A stretch of 64,000 nt of DNA from Pseudomonas sp. dw_358 (lineage in GTDB: Bacteria; Pseudomonadota; Gammaproteobacteria; Pseudomonadales; Pseudomonadaceae), in assembly GCF_018449655.1 (NCBI RefSeq), contig NZ_JAAVUX010000004.1, forward strand, positions 248,001-312,000. The letters run 5' to 3'. Under the pieces are notes generated by a model. That model had not been told where the DNA came from. It did no database searches and was given only the letters and a program-made list of their open reading frames with translations. Shown in pieces: positions 26,021 to 38,016 of this stretch. Position 1 is the first letter of the stretch, and every line of letters starts with the position of its first letter. A program made the translations under genes and the position numbers.

Positions 26021-27949
26021 TTACTGGTCGTCGAAGAACCGCTCGTTCCACTCGACTACCGGTTGTGGAATATTGAGTTTCTGTCCGTAGATCACCGAAT
26101 AAGACAGCACGTTCTGTACATACTGCCGAGTTTCGTCAAACGGGATCGATTCCACCCAGACGTCGAAGCTCAAGTGGTTGGCGCCCTTGAGCCATTGCCG
26201 CACCCTCCCGGCCCCGGCGTTATAGGCGGCGGAGGCAAGCACTCGGTTGCCATTGAACTGACTCTGCACCTGGCTAAGGTAAGCAGCGCCCAGCTGGATG
26301 TTCTTGTCCGGGTCCAGCACCTGTTGCGGTGAGCTCAACGGGATGTCGAACTTGCGCGAGGTCTCCTTGGCGGTGGCCGGCATCAGCTGCATCAAGCCCA
26401 TGGCGCCGACGCCGGAGCGGGCGTCGTCCATGAACGCGCTTTCCTGCCGGGTGATGGCGAATGCCCAGCTAGGATGAATGCCCCGGGTTGCCGATTCGCG
26501 CACCAGTGCGTCGCGGTGGGCCATGGGGAAGCGGATGTCCAGGTCGTCCCAATACTGCGCCTGGCTGATGGTGCGGATAGCCGGGAAATACCAGCCGCGG
26601 TCATAGGCCAGCTTGGCCTGGGTGACCATTTCATCGCGGCTGAACAGGCGACTGGCGTGGTACCACTCGCGACGCCCGTCCACCACCTGGCCGCGATCGA
26701 AGAACTCGAAAGCGCGGCGGATGCCGGCGGTATTGCTGACCTTGTTCATCAATTGCTGGCTGATGACCAGCGGCTTGTTGTTCAGCGAGTAGGGGCTCTG
26801 GCTGCGATCGGCAGCCAGGAACCCATAGAAGTCCCGCTCCTTGGCGATATTGCGGTACAGCGCGATCACCTCGGGGTTCTGCGGCTCGGCCAGTTCCAGG
26901 CTGCGGGCCTGCCAGTAGCGCCAGCGGTTGGTGCTGGCCAGGCTTTCAGGCAGGCGCCTGGTCAGCTGATAGGCATCTTCCCAGCGGCCCAGGCGCAGCA
27001 ACAGCCGCAGGCGCCACTCGCTGACCGTATCGTCGCGCAGGTCCGGGTCGTAGCGGGTCATCAGATCCAGGGCACGAGGGTCGAAGTTGCGCGCCAGTGT
27101 CAGTCCGATCTCCCGGGCGATGGCGACTTTTTCCTCGCTGGAGAAGTGCATGTTGGCCGAATAGGTATCCAGCAACTGCATGGCCTGTTCGGGGTCTTGC
27201 CTGGCCAGTCGACGCAAGCCAAGGCTGACCACGTCGGACATGGCTTCATCGGCCGGCAGAAAGCGCCCAGGCTGGTTGAGCAGCGCTGGTTTCTGCGCGA
27301 CGTCAAGCAGCAGTTGGCCCTGGGGGGCCAGGCGGGTAAGGCCGCTGACCAGGTTGCTGGCCAAGCCATAGTTGCGCGCCTGCACCGCCAGCTTGGTGCG
27401 CTGCCAGCGTAATTTCTCGGTCAACTGCCCCTCGCTGGCCCAGCGCGCGAACAGTGGGTCGCAGGTGCCAGGCTGGGTCTTGCCGCTCAGCCAGAGCTTC
27501 TCGGTGGTGGCGTAGCCGTCCGCCTGCTGGTTATGGCTCAACAGGTACTGGGCATACAGGCAATCCAGCTCGGTAAAATTGAGCTTGGGGTCGTAATACT
27601 TAACGAAGGTATCCCAGTCGTCGCGGTCGGCCAGTACCCGCAGCCAGCGCAGCTTCATGTAGTCGGCCTGAGGCAGGTCGCCATGGGCCTGGAGGAATTT
27701 CTCGACCTCGGCGTTATCGGCGGTTTTCAGCCGGGCCGTCAGCTCGTCATAGGCCAGGTAGGGTTCCAGCGGGTAATCCACCAGCATCGGTGCGTATTGG
27801 AAGTAGGGGCCGCTGTCGCCCCGTGCCAAGGCACTCTTGGCCTGGTCGTAGTATTGACGCTGCAGGGTCAGATCACCTGCGTGGACGGTAGTGACGGCGC
27901 TGGTGGAGAAAAGCAGGCAGGACAGGAAACTCAGCAGGCGACTGCGCAT
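26021..27949 (-). CDS. slt: Soluble lytic murein transglycosylase
   Basis: The 642-residue protein has a signal peptide (cut near TVHAGD), a long all-helical superhelical U and L domain (about 30-470) and a C-terminal lysozyme-like domain. The catalytic glutamate is in AITRQESAFMDDARS, followed by GAMGLMQLMPATAKE and NIQLGAAYL. It is the periplasmic Slt70 type that cleaves glycan strands and makes 1,6-anhydromuropeptides, which NagZ, also in this window, later processes. It converges on the MOSC gene with 15 bases between. Confidence 0.96.
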   Translation of the reverse strand: MRSRLLSFLSCLLFSTSAVTTVHAGDLTLQRQYYDQAKSALARGDSGPYFQYAPMLVDYPLEPYLAYDELTARLKTADNAEVEKFLQAHGDLPQADYMKLRWLRVLADRDDWDTFVKYYDPKLNFTELDCLYAQYLLSHNQQADGYATTEKLWLSGKTQPGTCDPLFARWASEGQLTEKLRWQRTKLAVQARNYGLASNLVSGLTRLAPQGQLLLDVAQKPALLNQPGRFLPADEAMSDVVSLGLRRLARQDPEQAMQLLDTYSANMHFSSEEKVAIAREIGLTLARNFDPRALDLMTRYDPDLRDDTVSEWRLRLLLRLGRWEDAYQLTRRLPESLASTNRWRYWQARSLELAEPQNPEVIALYRNIAKERDFYGFLAADRSQSPYSLNNKPLVISQQLMNKVSNTAGIRRAFEFFDRGQVVDGRREWYHASRLFSRDEMVTQAKLAYDRGWYFPAIRTISQAQYWDDLDIRFPMAHRDALVRESATRGIHPSWAFAITRQESAFMDDARSGVGAMGLMQLMPATAKETSRKFDIPLSSPQQVLDPDKNIQLGAAYLSQVQSQFNGNRVLASAAYNAGAGRVRQWLKGANHLSFDVWVESIPFDETRQYVQNVLSYSVIYGQKLNIPQPVVEWNERFFDDQ

Positions 27950-28150
27950 GGTACTTCCGGGCAGATGAAACGACAGTGTCCGGCGGCGCCAGCACTCGAA
28001 GGCCCTAGCTTAGCCTTTTGCCCGGCCCGGATGAAAGCGCCGGGCGTGCAACCGTTCAGCAAGCCGACACCTGCGCGCACCCTTGAGCGGGATGTGCTGT
28101 GAAGGGCTGACAAGTCAGGTAGAATGCGCGCCCAGTTTTTGGAGAAGCTC

Positions 28151-30070
28151 ATGACCCTGCTCAAGTTAAGCGATGTGTCCCTTGCTTTCGGCGCCATGCC
28201 GCTGTTGGACAAGGTGTCCTGGCAGATCGCCCGTGGTGAGCGGGTCTGCATCATCGGCCGAAATGGCACCGGCAAGTCCAGCATGATCAAGCTCGTCAAG
28301 GGCGTGCAGAAGCCCGATGACGGATCTGTGTGGCGTGCCCCGGGGCTCAAGATCGGCGAGTTGCCGCAAGAGTTGCCGGTGGCTGACGACCGCACCGTGT
28401 TCGACGTCGTGGCCGAAGGCCTGGATGGCGTTGGCGCGCTGCTGGCCGAATATCACCACCTGAGCCAGAACATCGTCACCGACGCCGATCTGGAAAAGCT
28501 CATGCACGTCCAGACCGATCTCGAAGCTCGCGATGGCTGGCGCCTGCAGACCCTGGTGGACAGTACGTTGAGCCGCCTGCAGTTGCCCGCCGACAAGACC
28601 CTCGCCGAACTCTCCGGTGGCTGGCGTCGCCGGGTGCTGCTGGCCCAGGCCCTGGTGTCCGAGCCCGATCTGTTGCTGTTGGACGAACCGACCAACCACC
28701 TGGACATCGGTGCCATCGCCTGGCTTGAAGAAGCGCTGAAAGATTTCCAGGGCGCGGTGCTGTTCATCACCCACGACCGGTCTTTCCTGCAGAACCTCGC
28801 CACCCGCATCCTGGAACTGGATCGCGGCGGCCTGATCGACTGGAACGGCGACTACGCCAGCTTCCTGGTGCACAAGGAAGCGGCGCTGTCGGCGGAAGAG
28901 ACTGCCAACGCGCTGTTCGACAAGAAGCTGGCCCAGGAAGAGGTCTGGATTCGCCAAGGCATCAAGGCGCGCCGCACCCGCAACGAAGGCCGTGTACGTG
29001 CCCTCAAGGCCCTGCGCACCGAGCGAAGCGAGCGTCGCGAGCGCACCGGCAAGGCCAACATCCAGCTGGACACCTCGGACAAGTCAGGCAAGCAGGTGAT
29101 GGTGCTCGAGAATGTGAGTTTTGCTCACCCGGGTGGCCCGTTCCTGATCAAGGACTTCTCCATGGTCCTGCAGCGCGGCGACCGCATCGGCCTTCTGGGG
29201 GCCAACGGCACCGGCAAGACCACCCTGCTCAAGCTGATGCTCAACGGCCTGCAGCCCACCAGCGGCAAAGTGGAAGAGGGCACCAAGATCGAAGTCGCCT
29301 ACTTCGACCAGTTGCGCCACCAGCTTGAACTGGAAAAGACCGTGATCGACAATGTCGCCGAAGGTCGCGACTTCATCGACATCGACGGCCAGAGCCGTCA
29401 TGTGCTGAGCTACCTGGGCGATTTCCTGTTCAGCCCGCAACGTGCCCGCACGCCGGTCAAGGCACTGTCGGGGGGCGAGCGTGCGCGGTTACTGCTGGCC
29501 AAGCTGTTCAGCAAGCCGGCCAACCTGCTGGTGCTCGACGAACCGACCAACGACCTCGATGTGGAAACTCTCGAGTTGCTGGAGGAGGTGTTGCTGACCT
29601 TCAACGGTACCGTGCTGATGGTCAGCCACGACCGGGCCTTCCTCGACAACGTAGTCACCAGCACCCTGGTCTTCGAAGGTGAAGGCAAGGTGCGTGAATA
29701 CGTGGGCGGCTATCAGGACTGGCTCCGTCAGGGCGGTTCGCCGCGCCTGCTGGGCGTGACGGAGAGCAAGTCCGGCAAGGCCGACCTCAACTCGGCTGTG
29801 GTCAAGGCCGAGCCTGCTCCGGTGGCGGCTGCCGGCGAAGCGCCGCTGGCGAAGAAGAAACTCAGCTACAAGCTGCAACGCGAGCTGGAAGCCTTGCCGG
29901 GGCTGATCGATGCTCAGGAGCAGAAGATCGCTGCGGTTGAAGCGCAGATGGCCGATGCGGCCTTCTACCAGCGCCCGGCGGCGGAGACCGCTGCGGTGAT
30001 CGCCAGCCTTGAAGTGCTGCAGCGTGAGCTGGACGTTCTGGTCGAGCGTTGGGCTGAGCTCGACGCCTGA
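28151..30070 (+). CDS. uup: ABC-F ATPase Uup
   Basis: The start at 28151 follows GGAGAAG. The 639-residue protein has two ABC cassettes and no membrane part: Walker A loops GRNGTGKSS and GANGTGKTT, signature LSGGWRRR and LSGGERAR, and Walker B LLLLDEPTNHLD and LLVLDEPTNDLD. A charged linker lies between them, and a C-terminal coiled coil (about 560-639) is the Uup mark. ABC-F proteins act on ribosomes; Uup affects precise transposon excision and ribosome assembly or stalling. It is divergent from slt. Confidence 0.95.
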   Translation: MTLLKLSDVSLAFGAMPLLDKVSWQIARGERVCIIGRNGTGKSSMIKLVKGVQKPDDGSVWRAPGLKIGELPQELPVADDRTVFDVVAEGLDGVGALLAEYHHLSQNIVTDADLEKLMHVQTDLEARDGWRLQTLVDSTLSRLQLPADKTLAELSGGWRRRVLLAQALVSEPDLLLLDEPTNHLDIGAIAWLEEALKDFQGAVLFITHDRSFLQNLATRILELDRGGLIDWNGDYASFLVHKEAALSAEETANALFDKKLAQEEVWIRQGIKARRTRNEGRVRALKALRTERSERRERTGKANIQLDTSDKSGKQVMVLENVSFAHPGGPFLIKDFSMVLQRGDRIGLLGANGTGKTTLLKLMLNGLQPTSGKVEEGTKIEVAYFDQLRHQLELEKTVIDNVAEGRDFIDIDGQSRHVLSYLGDFLFSPQRARTPVKALSGGERARLLLAKLFSKPANLLVLDEPTNDLDVETLELLEEVLLTFNGTVLMVSHDRAFLDNVVTSTLVFEGEGKVREYVGGYQDWLRQGGSPRLLGVTESKSGKADLNSAVVKAEPAPVAAAGEAPLAKKKLSYKLQRELEALPGLIDAQEQKIAAVEAQMADAAFYQRPAAETAAVIASLEVLQRELDVLVERWAELDA

Positions 30071-30078
30071 TCACCTCA

Positions 30079-30108
30079 GCGGCCACCGGGCATTTTGCCG
30101 GTGGCCGC
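30079..30108. terminator. Hairpin between convergent uup and usp genes
   Basis: GCGGCCACCGG (30079-30089) pairs perfectly with CCGGTGGCCGC (30098-30108) around an 8-base loop. There is no T-tract, but the place between convergent genes suggests a shared terminator. Confidence 0.65.
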
Positions 30109-30114
30109 CGAGCG

Positions 30115-30555
30115 TCACTCGGCGCGTTTGAGGCGTACTGCCAAGGTGTCGCAATGGGCACCGTGAAGCAGGTCGTTGGCGGTCGAACCCAGTAGCAGGG
30201 CCAGGCCGTGGCGACCATGGCTGCCCACCACCACCAGGTCACAGGCTTGCTCCTTGGCCAGGTGATGGATTTCCTGGCGCGGTTGGCCGTAGCTCAGGTG
30301 GCTGTTCTCGCGGGTCAGTTCCGGGTATTTCACAATCAGCTTTTCGAGGCGCTCCTTGGCCTGGTCGAACTGCTGTTGCTGCAACTGCGAAAGATCCATC
30401 GGGACATCGCCGCCAAAGGCCATGGCCATGGGTTCGACGATGTGCACCAGCGACAGCTTGGCGCCATTGCTGACCGACAGGTCGCGAGCACGCTGGATCA
30501 CGGGGTCGCATTCTTCGGTGAGGTCCACGGCGACCAGAATATGTTGGTAAGGCAT
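30115..30555 (-). CDS. Universal stress protein, UspA family
   Basis: The start at 30555 (MPYQHILVAVDLTEE) has AGGAGA upstream. The 146-residue single-domain protein ends with the ATP-binding loop GSHGRHGLALLLGSTAN, matching the G-2x-G-9x-G(S/T) pattern of ATP-binding Usp proteins. It is cytosolic and presumably a dimer induced under stress or low oxygen; no Anr box was identified. It is divergent from the next membrane protein gene by 122 bases. Confidence 0.93.
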   Translation of the reverse strand: MPYQHILVAVDLTEECDPVIQRARDLSVSNGAKLSLVHIVEPMAMAFGGDVPMDLSQLQQQQFDQAKERLEKLIVKYPELTRENSHLSYGQPRQEIHHLAKEQACDLVVVGSHGRHGLALLLGSTANDLLHGAHCDTLAVRLKRAE

Positions 30556-30677
30556 GTGAATCTCCTGACGATTGCGATTATTCAGTATGGTGGATTTCAG
30601 GCCGTCTGTGCGCAACTCACGTAAGCGGCTCTTTTCATAGCCTTTCTTTTTCGCCAAAGCGATGTAGGCATACTCAT

Positions 30678-31115
30678 ATGACGGTCTGGATAGTGGTGTC
30701 AATCCTTGCGCTGGTTTTAAGCCCGCTGGCCTGGCTGATGCCGTCGCGCAATCAGAGCGCAAAGATGGACCTGCGCCTGGAGGCCCGGCGAATGGGCCTG
30801 GCCATGCAATTGGCACCCCAGGACTGGCCGCACTGGCTACCCAGCGCGCCGCCAAGCCCTTGTGCGCAATTCCACCGGCCGCGTCGCCTGGGCGCCAGTG
30901 ACCGCTGGAGTTACTGGCAGACCCTGCCGGGCGCCTGGCTCAATCAATGGCGCGAGCCCTGCGAGGATCAGCGCCTGCTCGCGGTGTTCGGCACCTTGCC
31001 GGGCAATGTCTTCAAGGTTGAAGCCGACGGTCAGATGATCACCCTCTACTGGGGCGAGAAGGGGGAAATCAGCGATTTACGGGCGATTGACGGGGCCCTG
31101 AAGGCGCTGGCTTGA
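30678..31115 (+). CDS. Uncharacterised single-pass membrane protein
   Basis: I do not recognise the family. The 145 residues start with one transmembrane helix (VWIVVSILALVLSPLAWLM), followed by a basic stretch (NQSAKMDLRLEARRMGLAMQLA) and a tryptophan- and proline-rich soluble part (DWPHWLPSAPPSP, RWSYWQTLPGAWLNQW). The arrangement suggests an N-in anchor with a small domain. It sits between the usp and fadBA units; P. aeruginosa has a hypothetical gene in the same place as far as I recall. It is intact, with no sign of decay. Confidence 0.75.
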   Translation: MTVWIVVSILALVLSPLAWLMPSRNQSAKMDLRLEARRMGLAMQLAPQDWPHWLPSAPPSPCAQFHRPRRLGASDRWSYWQTLPGAWLNQWREPCEDQRLLAVFGTLPGNVFKVEADGQMITLYWGEKGEISDLRAIDGALKALA

Positions 31116-31563
31116 GCCCTGTACCAGACAGCAGGCATTAAAAAGCCCGATAGCAAGCGTCGGGCTGGGGGTGGCCAGGCAGGCCGGAAATTCGTTGTCG
31201 ACCACAGTGTAGTCGGGGTCAGATGATACGCCTGACTTTCTTTAAAATCCCGCGCCTTTGCTAGCTATCGCAAATTTAATTTAACAGCAGGCGTCTATCG
31301 GCCGGCATTCACGCCGACCCTGCGCTTGTCATCATGGTCACGCAATCTATCCCCCGCGCTCGCCGGAGAGTAACGTTGGCCTTCTGCACCAGGCACCAGG
31401 CGTGACTGTCCAGTCATTTTTTGGCTGAATCCTGTGCAATTGACAAGCGGATGAATTTCCGTGATCGTGTCCGCACCCAAATCAAACGGGCGTATGAATT
31501 GAGCGTTTGGCAGCACGGGACGCTCCTACAAGAATTCAGGTTCCATATCGTGGAGATCAGTTG
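31116..31563. other. 448-base region upstream of fadB
   Basis: No gene is credible here. It holds an inverted repeat AGCCCGA/TCGGGCT (31145-31167; T-run only on the minus strand), a TTGACA (31440-31445) without a convincing -10, and PsrA-like boxes at 31483-31509. A long leader or an additional distal promoter is possible. The short minus-strand frame at 31295-31516 has no ribosome binding site and overlaps the operator. Confidence 0.5.
31483..31509. promoter_or_regulatory. Pair of PsrA-like boxes upstream of fadBA
   Basis: CAAACGGGCGTATG (31483-31496) matches the PsrA motif [C/G]AAAC-N4-GTTT[G/C] with one change; GAATTGAGCGTTTG (31496-31509) keeps the right arm fully and the left arm poorly. 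The two share base 31496, the same one-base overlap and 13-base step seen at the psrA promoter. PsrA is known to repress fadBA in P. aeruginosa. Confidence 0.65.
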
Positions 31564-33711
31564 ATGATTTACGAAGGTAAAGCCATCACGGTTACGGCTC
31601 TTGAAAGCGGTATCGTCGAATTGAAATTCGACCTCAAGGGTGAGTCCGTCAACAAGTTCAACCGTCTGACCCTAGGCGAGTTGCGTCAGGCTGTGGACAC
31701 TGTCAAATCCGACCCATCGATCAAGGGCGTGATTGTCAGCAGTGGCAAGAACGTGTTCATCGTCGGCGCGGACATCACCGAGTTCGTCGACAATTTCAAG
31801 CTGCCTGACGCCGAACTGGTCGGCTGGGCCCTGCATGCCAACCGCATCTTCAGCGATTTCGAAGACCTGAGCGTGCCCACTGTCGTCGCCATCAACGGCA
31901 TCGCCCTGGGCGGCGGTCTGGAGATGTGTCTGGCTGCGGATTACCGGGTCATGGCGACGACCGCCAAGATCGGTCTGCCAGAGGTCAAGCTGGGCATCTA
32001 CCCCGGTTTCGGCGGTACCGTGCGCCTGCCGCGAATCATCGGTGCCGACAATGCCATCGAGTGGATTGCATCGGGCAAGGACAATACTGCCGAGGACGCT
32101 CTCAAGGTTGGCGCCGTCGATGCTGTCGTCAGCCCGGACAAACTCCAGGCCGCCGCGCTGGACCTGATCAAACGCGCCATCAGTGGTGAGTTCGATTACA
32201 AGGCCAAGCGCCAGCCCAAACTGGACAAGCTCAAGCTCAATGCCATCGAGCAGATGATGGCCTTCGAGACCGCCAAAGGTTTCGTCGCCGGCCAGGCGGG
32301 CCCGAATTACCCGGCCCCGGTCGAAGCAATCAAGACCATCCAGAAGGCCGCCAACTTTGGTCGCGACAAGGCGATCGAAGTCGAGGCGGCCGGTTTCGTC
32401 AAGATGGCCAAGACGTCGGCCGCCGAGAGCCTTGTCGGTCTGTTTCTCAATGACCAGGAGCTCAAGCGCAAGGCCAAGGCTTACGACAAGGTCGCTCGCG
32501 AGGTCAAGCAGGCGGCTGTGCTGGGTGCCGGCATCATGGGCGGCGGCATTGCCTATCAGTCGGCGCTCAAGGGCACTCCGATCCTGATGAAGGACATCAA
32601 CGAGAAGGGCATCGAGCAGGGTCTGGCCGAAGCCTCCAAGCTGCTGGGCAAGCGCGTCGAGAAGGGCCGCCTGACCCCGGCGAAAATGGCCGAGGCACTC
32701 AACGCCATTCGTCCGACCCTGTCCTATGGCGATTTCGGCCATGTCGACATCGTCGTCGAGGCGGTGGTCGAGAACCCCAAGGTCAAGCAGGCTGTGCTCG
32801 CCGAGGTAGAAGGTCAGGTGCGTGAAGATGCGATACTGGCGTCGAACACCTCGACCATTTCCATCAATCTGCTGGCCAAGGCGCTCAAGCGCCCGGAAAA
32901 CTTCGTTGGGATGCACTTCTTCAACCCGGTGCACATGATGCCGCTGGTGGAAGTGATTCGTGGCGAAAAATCCAGTGAAGTGGCCGTGGCCACCACCGTG
33001 GCTTACGCCAAGAAGATGGGCAAGAACCCGATTGTGGTCAACGACTGCCCGGGCTTTCTGGTCAACCGTGTGCTGTTCCCGTACTTCGGCGGCTTTGCTC
33101 GCCTGGTGAGTGCCGGTGTGGACTTCGTGCGCATCGACAAGGTCATGGAAAAGTTTGGCTGGCCCATGGGCCCGGCCTACCTGATGGACGTGGTCGGCAT
33201 CGACACCGGGCACCACGGTCGCGACGTGATGGCCGAAGGCTTCCCCGACCGCATGAAGGATGAGCGCCGCTCGGCCATCGACGCCCTCTACGAGGCTGAT
33301 CGCCTGGGGCAGAAGAACGGCAAGGGTTTCTATGCCTACGAGACCGACAAGCGCGGCAAGCCGAAGAAGGTCGCCGATCCTGCGGCCCTGGAAGTGCTCA
33401 AGCCGGTGATCTACGAGCAACGTGAAGTGACCGACGAGGACATCATCAACTGGATGATGATCCCGCTGTGCCTGGAGACCGTGCGCTGCCTCGAGGACGG
33501 AATCGTCGAGACCGCCGCCGAAGCCGACATGGGCCTGGTCTACGGCATCGGTTTCCCTCCGTTCCGTGGCGGCGCCTTGCGTTACATCGACTCGCTCGGG
33601 GTGGCTGAATTCGTCGCCCTGGCCGACCGCTATGCCGATCTCGGTGCGCTGTACCACCCCACCGCGAAGCTGCGTGAAATGGCCGCCACCGGTCAGAGCT
33701 TCTTTGGTTAA
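31564..33711 (+). CDS. fadB: Fatty acid oxidation complex alpha subunit
   Basis: The start at 31564 ([13 protein letters not shown]) follows GGAGATCAG. The 715-residue protein combines an N-terminal enoyl-CoA hydratase/isomerase ([25 protein letters not shown] with the catalytic glutamates) and a C-terminal 3-hydroxyacyl-CoA dehydrogenase (NAD loop [29 protein letters not shown] with the catalytic His). It forms the alpha2beta2 beta-oxidation complex with FadA, encoded 30 bases downstream. PsrA boxes upstream imply release by long-chain acyl-CoA or fatty acids. Confidence 0.98.
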   Translation: MIYEGKAITVTALESGIVELKFDLKGESVNKFNRLTLGELRQAVDTVKSDPSIKGVIVSSGKNVFIVGADITEFVDNFKLPDAELVGWALHANRIFSDFEDLSVPTVVAINGIALGGGLEMCLAADYRVMATTAKIGLPEVKLGIYPGFGGTVRLPRIIGADNAIEWIASGKDNTAEDALKVGAVDAVVSPDKLQAAALDLIKRAISGEFDYKAKRQPKLDKLKLNAIEQMMAFETAKGFVAGQAGPNYPAPVEAIKTIQKAANFGRDKAIEVEAAGFVKMAKTSAAESLVGLFLNDQELKRKAKAYDKVAREVKQAAVLGAGIMGGGIAYQSALKGTPILMKDINEKGIEQGLAEASKLLGKRVEKGRLTPAKMAEALNAIRPTLSYGDFGHVDIVVEAVVENPKVKQAVLAEVEGQVREDAILASNTSTISINLLAKALKRPENFVGMHFFNPVHMMPLVEVIRGEKSSEVAVATTVAYAKKMGKNPIVVNDCPGFLVNRVLFPYFGGFARLVSAGVDFVRIDKVMEKFGWPMGPAYLMDVVGIDTGHHGRDVMAEGFPDRMKDERRSAIDALYEADRLGQKNGKGFYAYETDKRGKPKKVADPAALEVLKPVIYEQREVTDEDIINWMMIPLCLETVRCLEDGIVETAAEADMGLVYGIGFPPFRGGALRYIDSLGVAEFVALADRYADLGALYHPTAKLREMAATGQSFFG

Positions 33712-34917
<1,206 letters not shown>

Positions 34918-34930
34918 ACGCGCCGTTCAC

Positions 34931-34962
34931 GAAAACCGGGGCCTGGTGCCCCGGTTTTTTAT
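34931..34962 (+). terminator. Rho-independent terminator of fadBA
   Basis: ACCGGGGC (34935-34942) pairs with GCCCCGGT (34948-34955) around a 5-base loop and is followed by TTTTTTATTTTT. Confidence 0.95.
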
Positions 34963-34995
34963 TTTTGCAGAATGTTTTTTTTCGAGGTGCGCAAC

Positions 34996-35247
34996 ATGCA
35001 GATCCAGTCAGGGCTCTATCGTCACTACAAAGGACCTGAGTATCGCGTGTTCAGTGTTGCGCGGCATTCCGAGACCGAGGAGGCCATGGTCTTCTATCAG
35101 GCGCTCTACGGGGATTACGGAATGTGGGTGAGGCCGCTGAGCATGTTCGTGGAGTCGGTCGAGGTTGACGGCGAACAGGTCCCGCGCTTTGCTTTGGTTC
35201 AGGCCGAGGCCAGCCTGTTTTCCGGTCGGCCAGGGGTTGATTCGTAA
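34996..35247 (+). CDS. DUF1653-family small protein
   Basis: The start at 34996 (MQIQSGLYRHYKGPEY) has GAGGT upstream; the longer frame from 34972 runs into the fadA terminator. The 83-residue protein matches DUF1653: GLYRHYKGPEYRV, then VFYQALYGDYGMWVRPLSMF, a small beta-rich fold. It is soluble with no known activity. It lies between fadBA and topA on the same strand. Confidence 0.88.
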   Translation: MQIQSGLYRHYKGPEYRVFSVARHSETEEAMVFYQALYGDYGMWVRPLSMFVESVEVDGEQVPRFALVQAEASLFSGRPGVDS

Positions 35248-35344
35248 AGCTCGGCGTTTGACTTCCCAGCTTTGCCACTATATATAGCGGTCCCTCTAGT
35301 GAGGCGACCGCCTTTCTTTCAAGCATTCAGGAATTATCCGATCC

Positions 35345-37954
35345 ATGGGCAAATCGCTGGTCATTGTGGAATCCCCGGCTAAGGCCAAGACCATCAACAA
35401 GTATCTGGGCAACCAATACGTGGTGAAGTCGAGTATCGGCCATATCCGCGACCTGCCCACCAGCGGTTCGGCCAGCGCGAGCAAGGAGCCGGCTGCCAAG
35501 CGCGGCAAGACTGCCGCCGAAGGTCCGGTGCTGACACCCAAGGAAAAGGCCGCCAAGCAATTGGTGGCACGCATGGGTGTGGACCCCGAACATGGCTGGA
35601 AAGCCAAGTACGAGATCCTGCCCGGCAAGGAAAAGGTCATCGAGGAATTGCGCCGTCTGGCCAAGGATGCCGACACCATCTATCTCGCAACCGACTTGGA
35701 TCGCGAGGGGGAAGCCATTGCCTGGCACCTGCGCGAAGCCATCGGCGGTGACGACAGCCGCTACAAGCGCGTGGTGTTCAACGAAATCACCAAGAAAGCC
35801 ATTCAGGAAGCCTTTTCCCAGCCGGGCGAACTGGACATCGATCGGGTCAATGCCCAGCAGGCCCGACGTTTCCTTGATCGCGTGGTGGGTTACATGGTCT
35901 CGCCGCTGCTGTGGCAGAAGATCGCCCGTGGCCTGTCGGCCGGCCGTGTGCAATCGGTGGCGGTGAAGCTGGTGGTGGAGCGTGAACGCGAGATTCGTGC
36001 CTTCAACCCCGAAGAATACTGGGAAATTCACGCCGACCTGGGTACTGCCAAGAATGCCAAGGTGCGCTTTGAAGTGGCCCGTGAAAAAGGCGAGGCCTTC
36101 AAGCCGCTGAACGAAACTCACGCCATGGCGGCGCTGGAGAAGCTCAAGGCGTCCAGCTACAGCATCATCAAGCGCGAAGACAAGCCCACCAGCAGCAAGC
36201 CGTCGGCCCCATTCATCACCTCGACGCTGCAGCAGGCCGGCAGCAACCGCCTGGGCTTCGGCGTGAAGAAGACCATGATGATGGCCCAGCGCTTGTACGA
36301 AGCCGGCTACATCACCTACATGCGTACCGACTCGACCAACCTGTCGGCCGATGCCGTGGAAATGGCCCGTACGTACATCGAGAACGAGTTCGGCAAGCAG
36401 TACCTGCCAGCCGCGCCGATGGTTTACAGCAGCAAGGAAGGGGCTCAGGAGGCCCACGAAGCCATCCGTCCTTCCGATGTCAACACCCACCCGAGCAAAT
36501 TGACCGGCATGGAGCGCGACGCCGAGCGTCTGTACGAGCTGATCTGGCGCCAGTTCCTGGCCTGCCAAATGCCGCCTGCGCAATATCTGTCCACCACCGT
36601 CAGCGTGGCAGCCGGCGACTTCGAGCTGCGCGCCAAGGGCCGTATTCTCAAGTTCGATGGTTACACCCGGGTTCTGCCCCAGGTCGCCAAGCCAGGCGAC
36701 GACGATGTGCTGCCGGAAATGAATCAGGGTGAAGTGCTCAAGCTGATCCAGCTGGACCCGACCCAGCATTTCACCAAACCGCCGGCACGTTACTCGGAAG
36801 CCAGCCTGGTCAAGGAAATGGAAAAGCGCGGTATTGGCCGTCCGTCCACCTATGCCGCCATCATTTCGACCATCCAGGATCGCGGCTACGTGGCCCTGCA
36901 CAACCGCCGCTTCTATTCCGAGAAGATGGGCGACATCGTCACCGAGCGCCTGTCCGAGAGCTTCTCCAACCTGATGGACTACGGCTTCACCGCCGGCATG
37001 GAAGAGAACCTCGACGACGTGGCCCAGGGCGAGCGTGACTGGAAGAACGTGCTGGACGAGTTCTACGGTGACTTCAAGACCAAGTTGGACGTGGCCGGCG
37101 CTGCCGACAGCGGCATGCGTGCCAATCAGCCAACGCCCACAGATATCGCCTGCCCGGTATGTGGCCGGCACATGATGATCCGCACGGCGTCCACCGGCGT
37201 TTTCCTTGGCTGCTCGGGTTACAGCCTGCCGCCCAAGGAGCGCTGCAAGGAGACCATCAACCTGATCCCCGGTGATGAAATCGCTGCGGATGACGAAGGT
37301 GAATCCGAGTCCCGTGTCTTGCTGGGCAAGCATCGCTGTCCGATCTGCACCACGGCCATGGACGCCTACCTGGTTGATGAGAAGCGCAAGCTGCACATTT
37401 GCGGCAACAACCCCGATTGTGTGGGTTACGAGATCGAAGAAGGTGCTTACCGCATCAAGGGCTACGAAGGCCCGAGCCTGCAGTGCGACAAATGCGGCAG
37501 CGAAATGCAACTCAAGACCGGTCGTTTCGGCAAGTTCTTCGGCTGCACCAATGCCGAGTGCAAGAACACTCGCAAGCTGCTCAAGAGCGGGGAAGCGGCA
37601 CCGCCGAAGATGGATGCAGTGAAGATGCCGGAGCTCAAGTGCGAGAAGGTCAACGACACCTACGTGCTGCGTGACGGCGCTTCCGGGCTGTTTCTCGCCG
37701 CCAGCCAGTTCCCGAAAAACCGTGAAACCCGTGCGCCGCTGGTCCTGGAGATCGTCCCGCACAAGGATGAGATCGATCCCAAGTATCACTTCCTCTTCGA
37801 CGCGCCGAAGAAAGACCCCGATGGCCGTCCGGCAGTGATTCGTTACAGCCGCAAGACCAAAGAGCAATATGTGCAGACCGAGGTCGAGGGCAAACCGACG
37901 GGCTGGCGTGCATTCTTCGATGGCAGTGCCTGGAAAGTCGAAGACAAGCGTTGA
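35345..37954 (+). CDS. topA: DNA topoisomerase I
   Basis: The 869-residue type IA topoisomerase starts [21 protein letters not shown] (TOPRIM, with [15 protein letters not shown]). The active-site tyrosine is in [15 protein letters not shown]-terminal four-cysteine zinc modules ([24 protein letters not shown]) and a final basic domain follow. It relaxes negative supercoils behind RNA polymerase. An AGGA 15 bases upstream may serve as ribosome binding site. Small conserved companion genes follow as in P. aeruginosa. Confidence 0.98.
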   Translation: MGKSLVIVESPAKAKTINKYLGNQYVVKSSIGHIRDLPTSGSASASKEPAAKRGKTAAEGPVLTPKEKAAKQLVARMGVDPEHGWKAKYEILPGKEKVIEELRRLAKDADTIYLATDLDREGEAIAWHLREAIGGDDSRYKRVVFNEITKKAIQEAFSQPGELDIDRVNAQQARRFLDRVVGYMVSPLLWQKIARGLSAGRVQSVAVKLVVEREREIRAFNPEEYWEIHADLGTAKNAKVRFEVAREKGEAFKPLNETHAMAALEKLKASSYSIIKREDKPTSSKPSAPFITSTLQQAGSNRLGFGVKKTMMMAQRLYEAGYITYMRTDSTNLSADAVEMARTYIENEFGKQYLPAAPMVYSSKEGAQEAHEAIRPSDVNTHPSKLTGMERDAERLYELIWRQFLACQMPPAQYLSTTVSVAAGDFELRAKGRILKFDGYTRVLPQVAKPGDDDVLPEMNQGEVLKLIQLDPTQHFTKPPARYSEASLVKEMEKRGIGRPSTYAAIISTIQDRGYVALHNRRFYSEKMGDIVTERLSESFSNLMDYGFTAGMEENLDDVAQGERDWKNVLDEFYGDFKTKLDVAGAADSGMRANQPTPTDIACPVCGRHMMIRTASTGVFLGCSGYSLPPKERCKETINLIPGDEIAADDEGESESRVLLGKHRCPICTTAMDAYLVDEKRKLHICGNNPDCVGYEIEEGAYRIKGYEGPSLQCDKCGSEMQLKTGRFGKFFGCTNAECKNTRKLLKSGEAAPPKMDAVKMPELKCEKVNDTYVLRDGASGLFLAASQFPKNRETRAPLVLEIVPHKDEIDPKYHFLFDAPKKDPDGRPAVIRYSRKTKEQYVQTEVEGKPTGWRAFFDGSAWKVEDKR

Positions 37955-38016
37955 CTTGAGTATAGGGCCGCCGTCTCTACGGCGGCCGCGCCGGCCTCAT
38001 GACAAGGGTGATTCCC

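Noticed and set aside
31440..31468. Promoter with TTGACA at 31440
   Set aside because: At 16-18 bases spacing the -10 positions read GATCGT or similar, too far from TATAAT to claim.
31295..31516. 73-codon minus-strand frame in the fadB upstream region
   Set aside because: No ribosome binding site; it overlaps the PsrA boxes and has no recognisable features.
31672..33657. Minus-strand open frame of 661 codons opposite fadB
   Set aside because: Antisense to intact fadB, with no ribosome binding site or recognisable domain.
35327..37867. Minus-strand open frame of 846 codons opposite topA
   Set aside because: Antisense to intact topA; the composition (His, Gly, Val rich) is typical of frame shadows.
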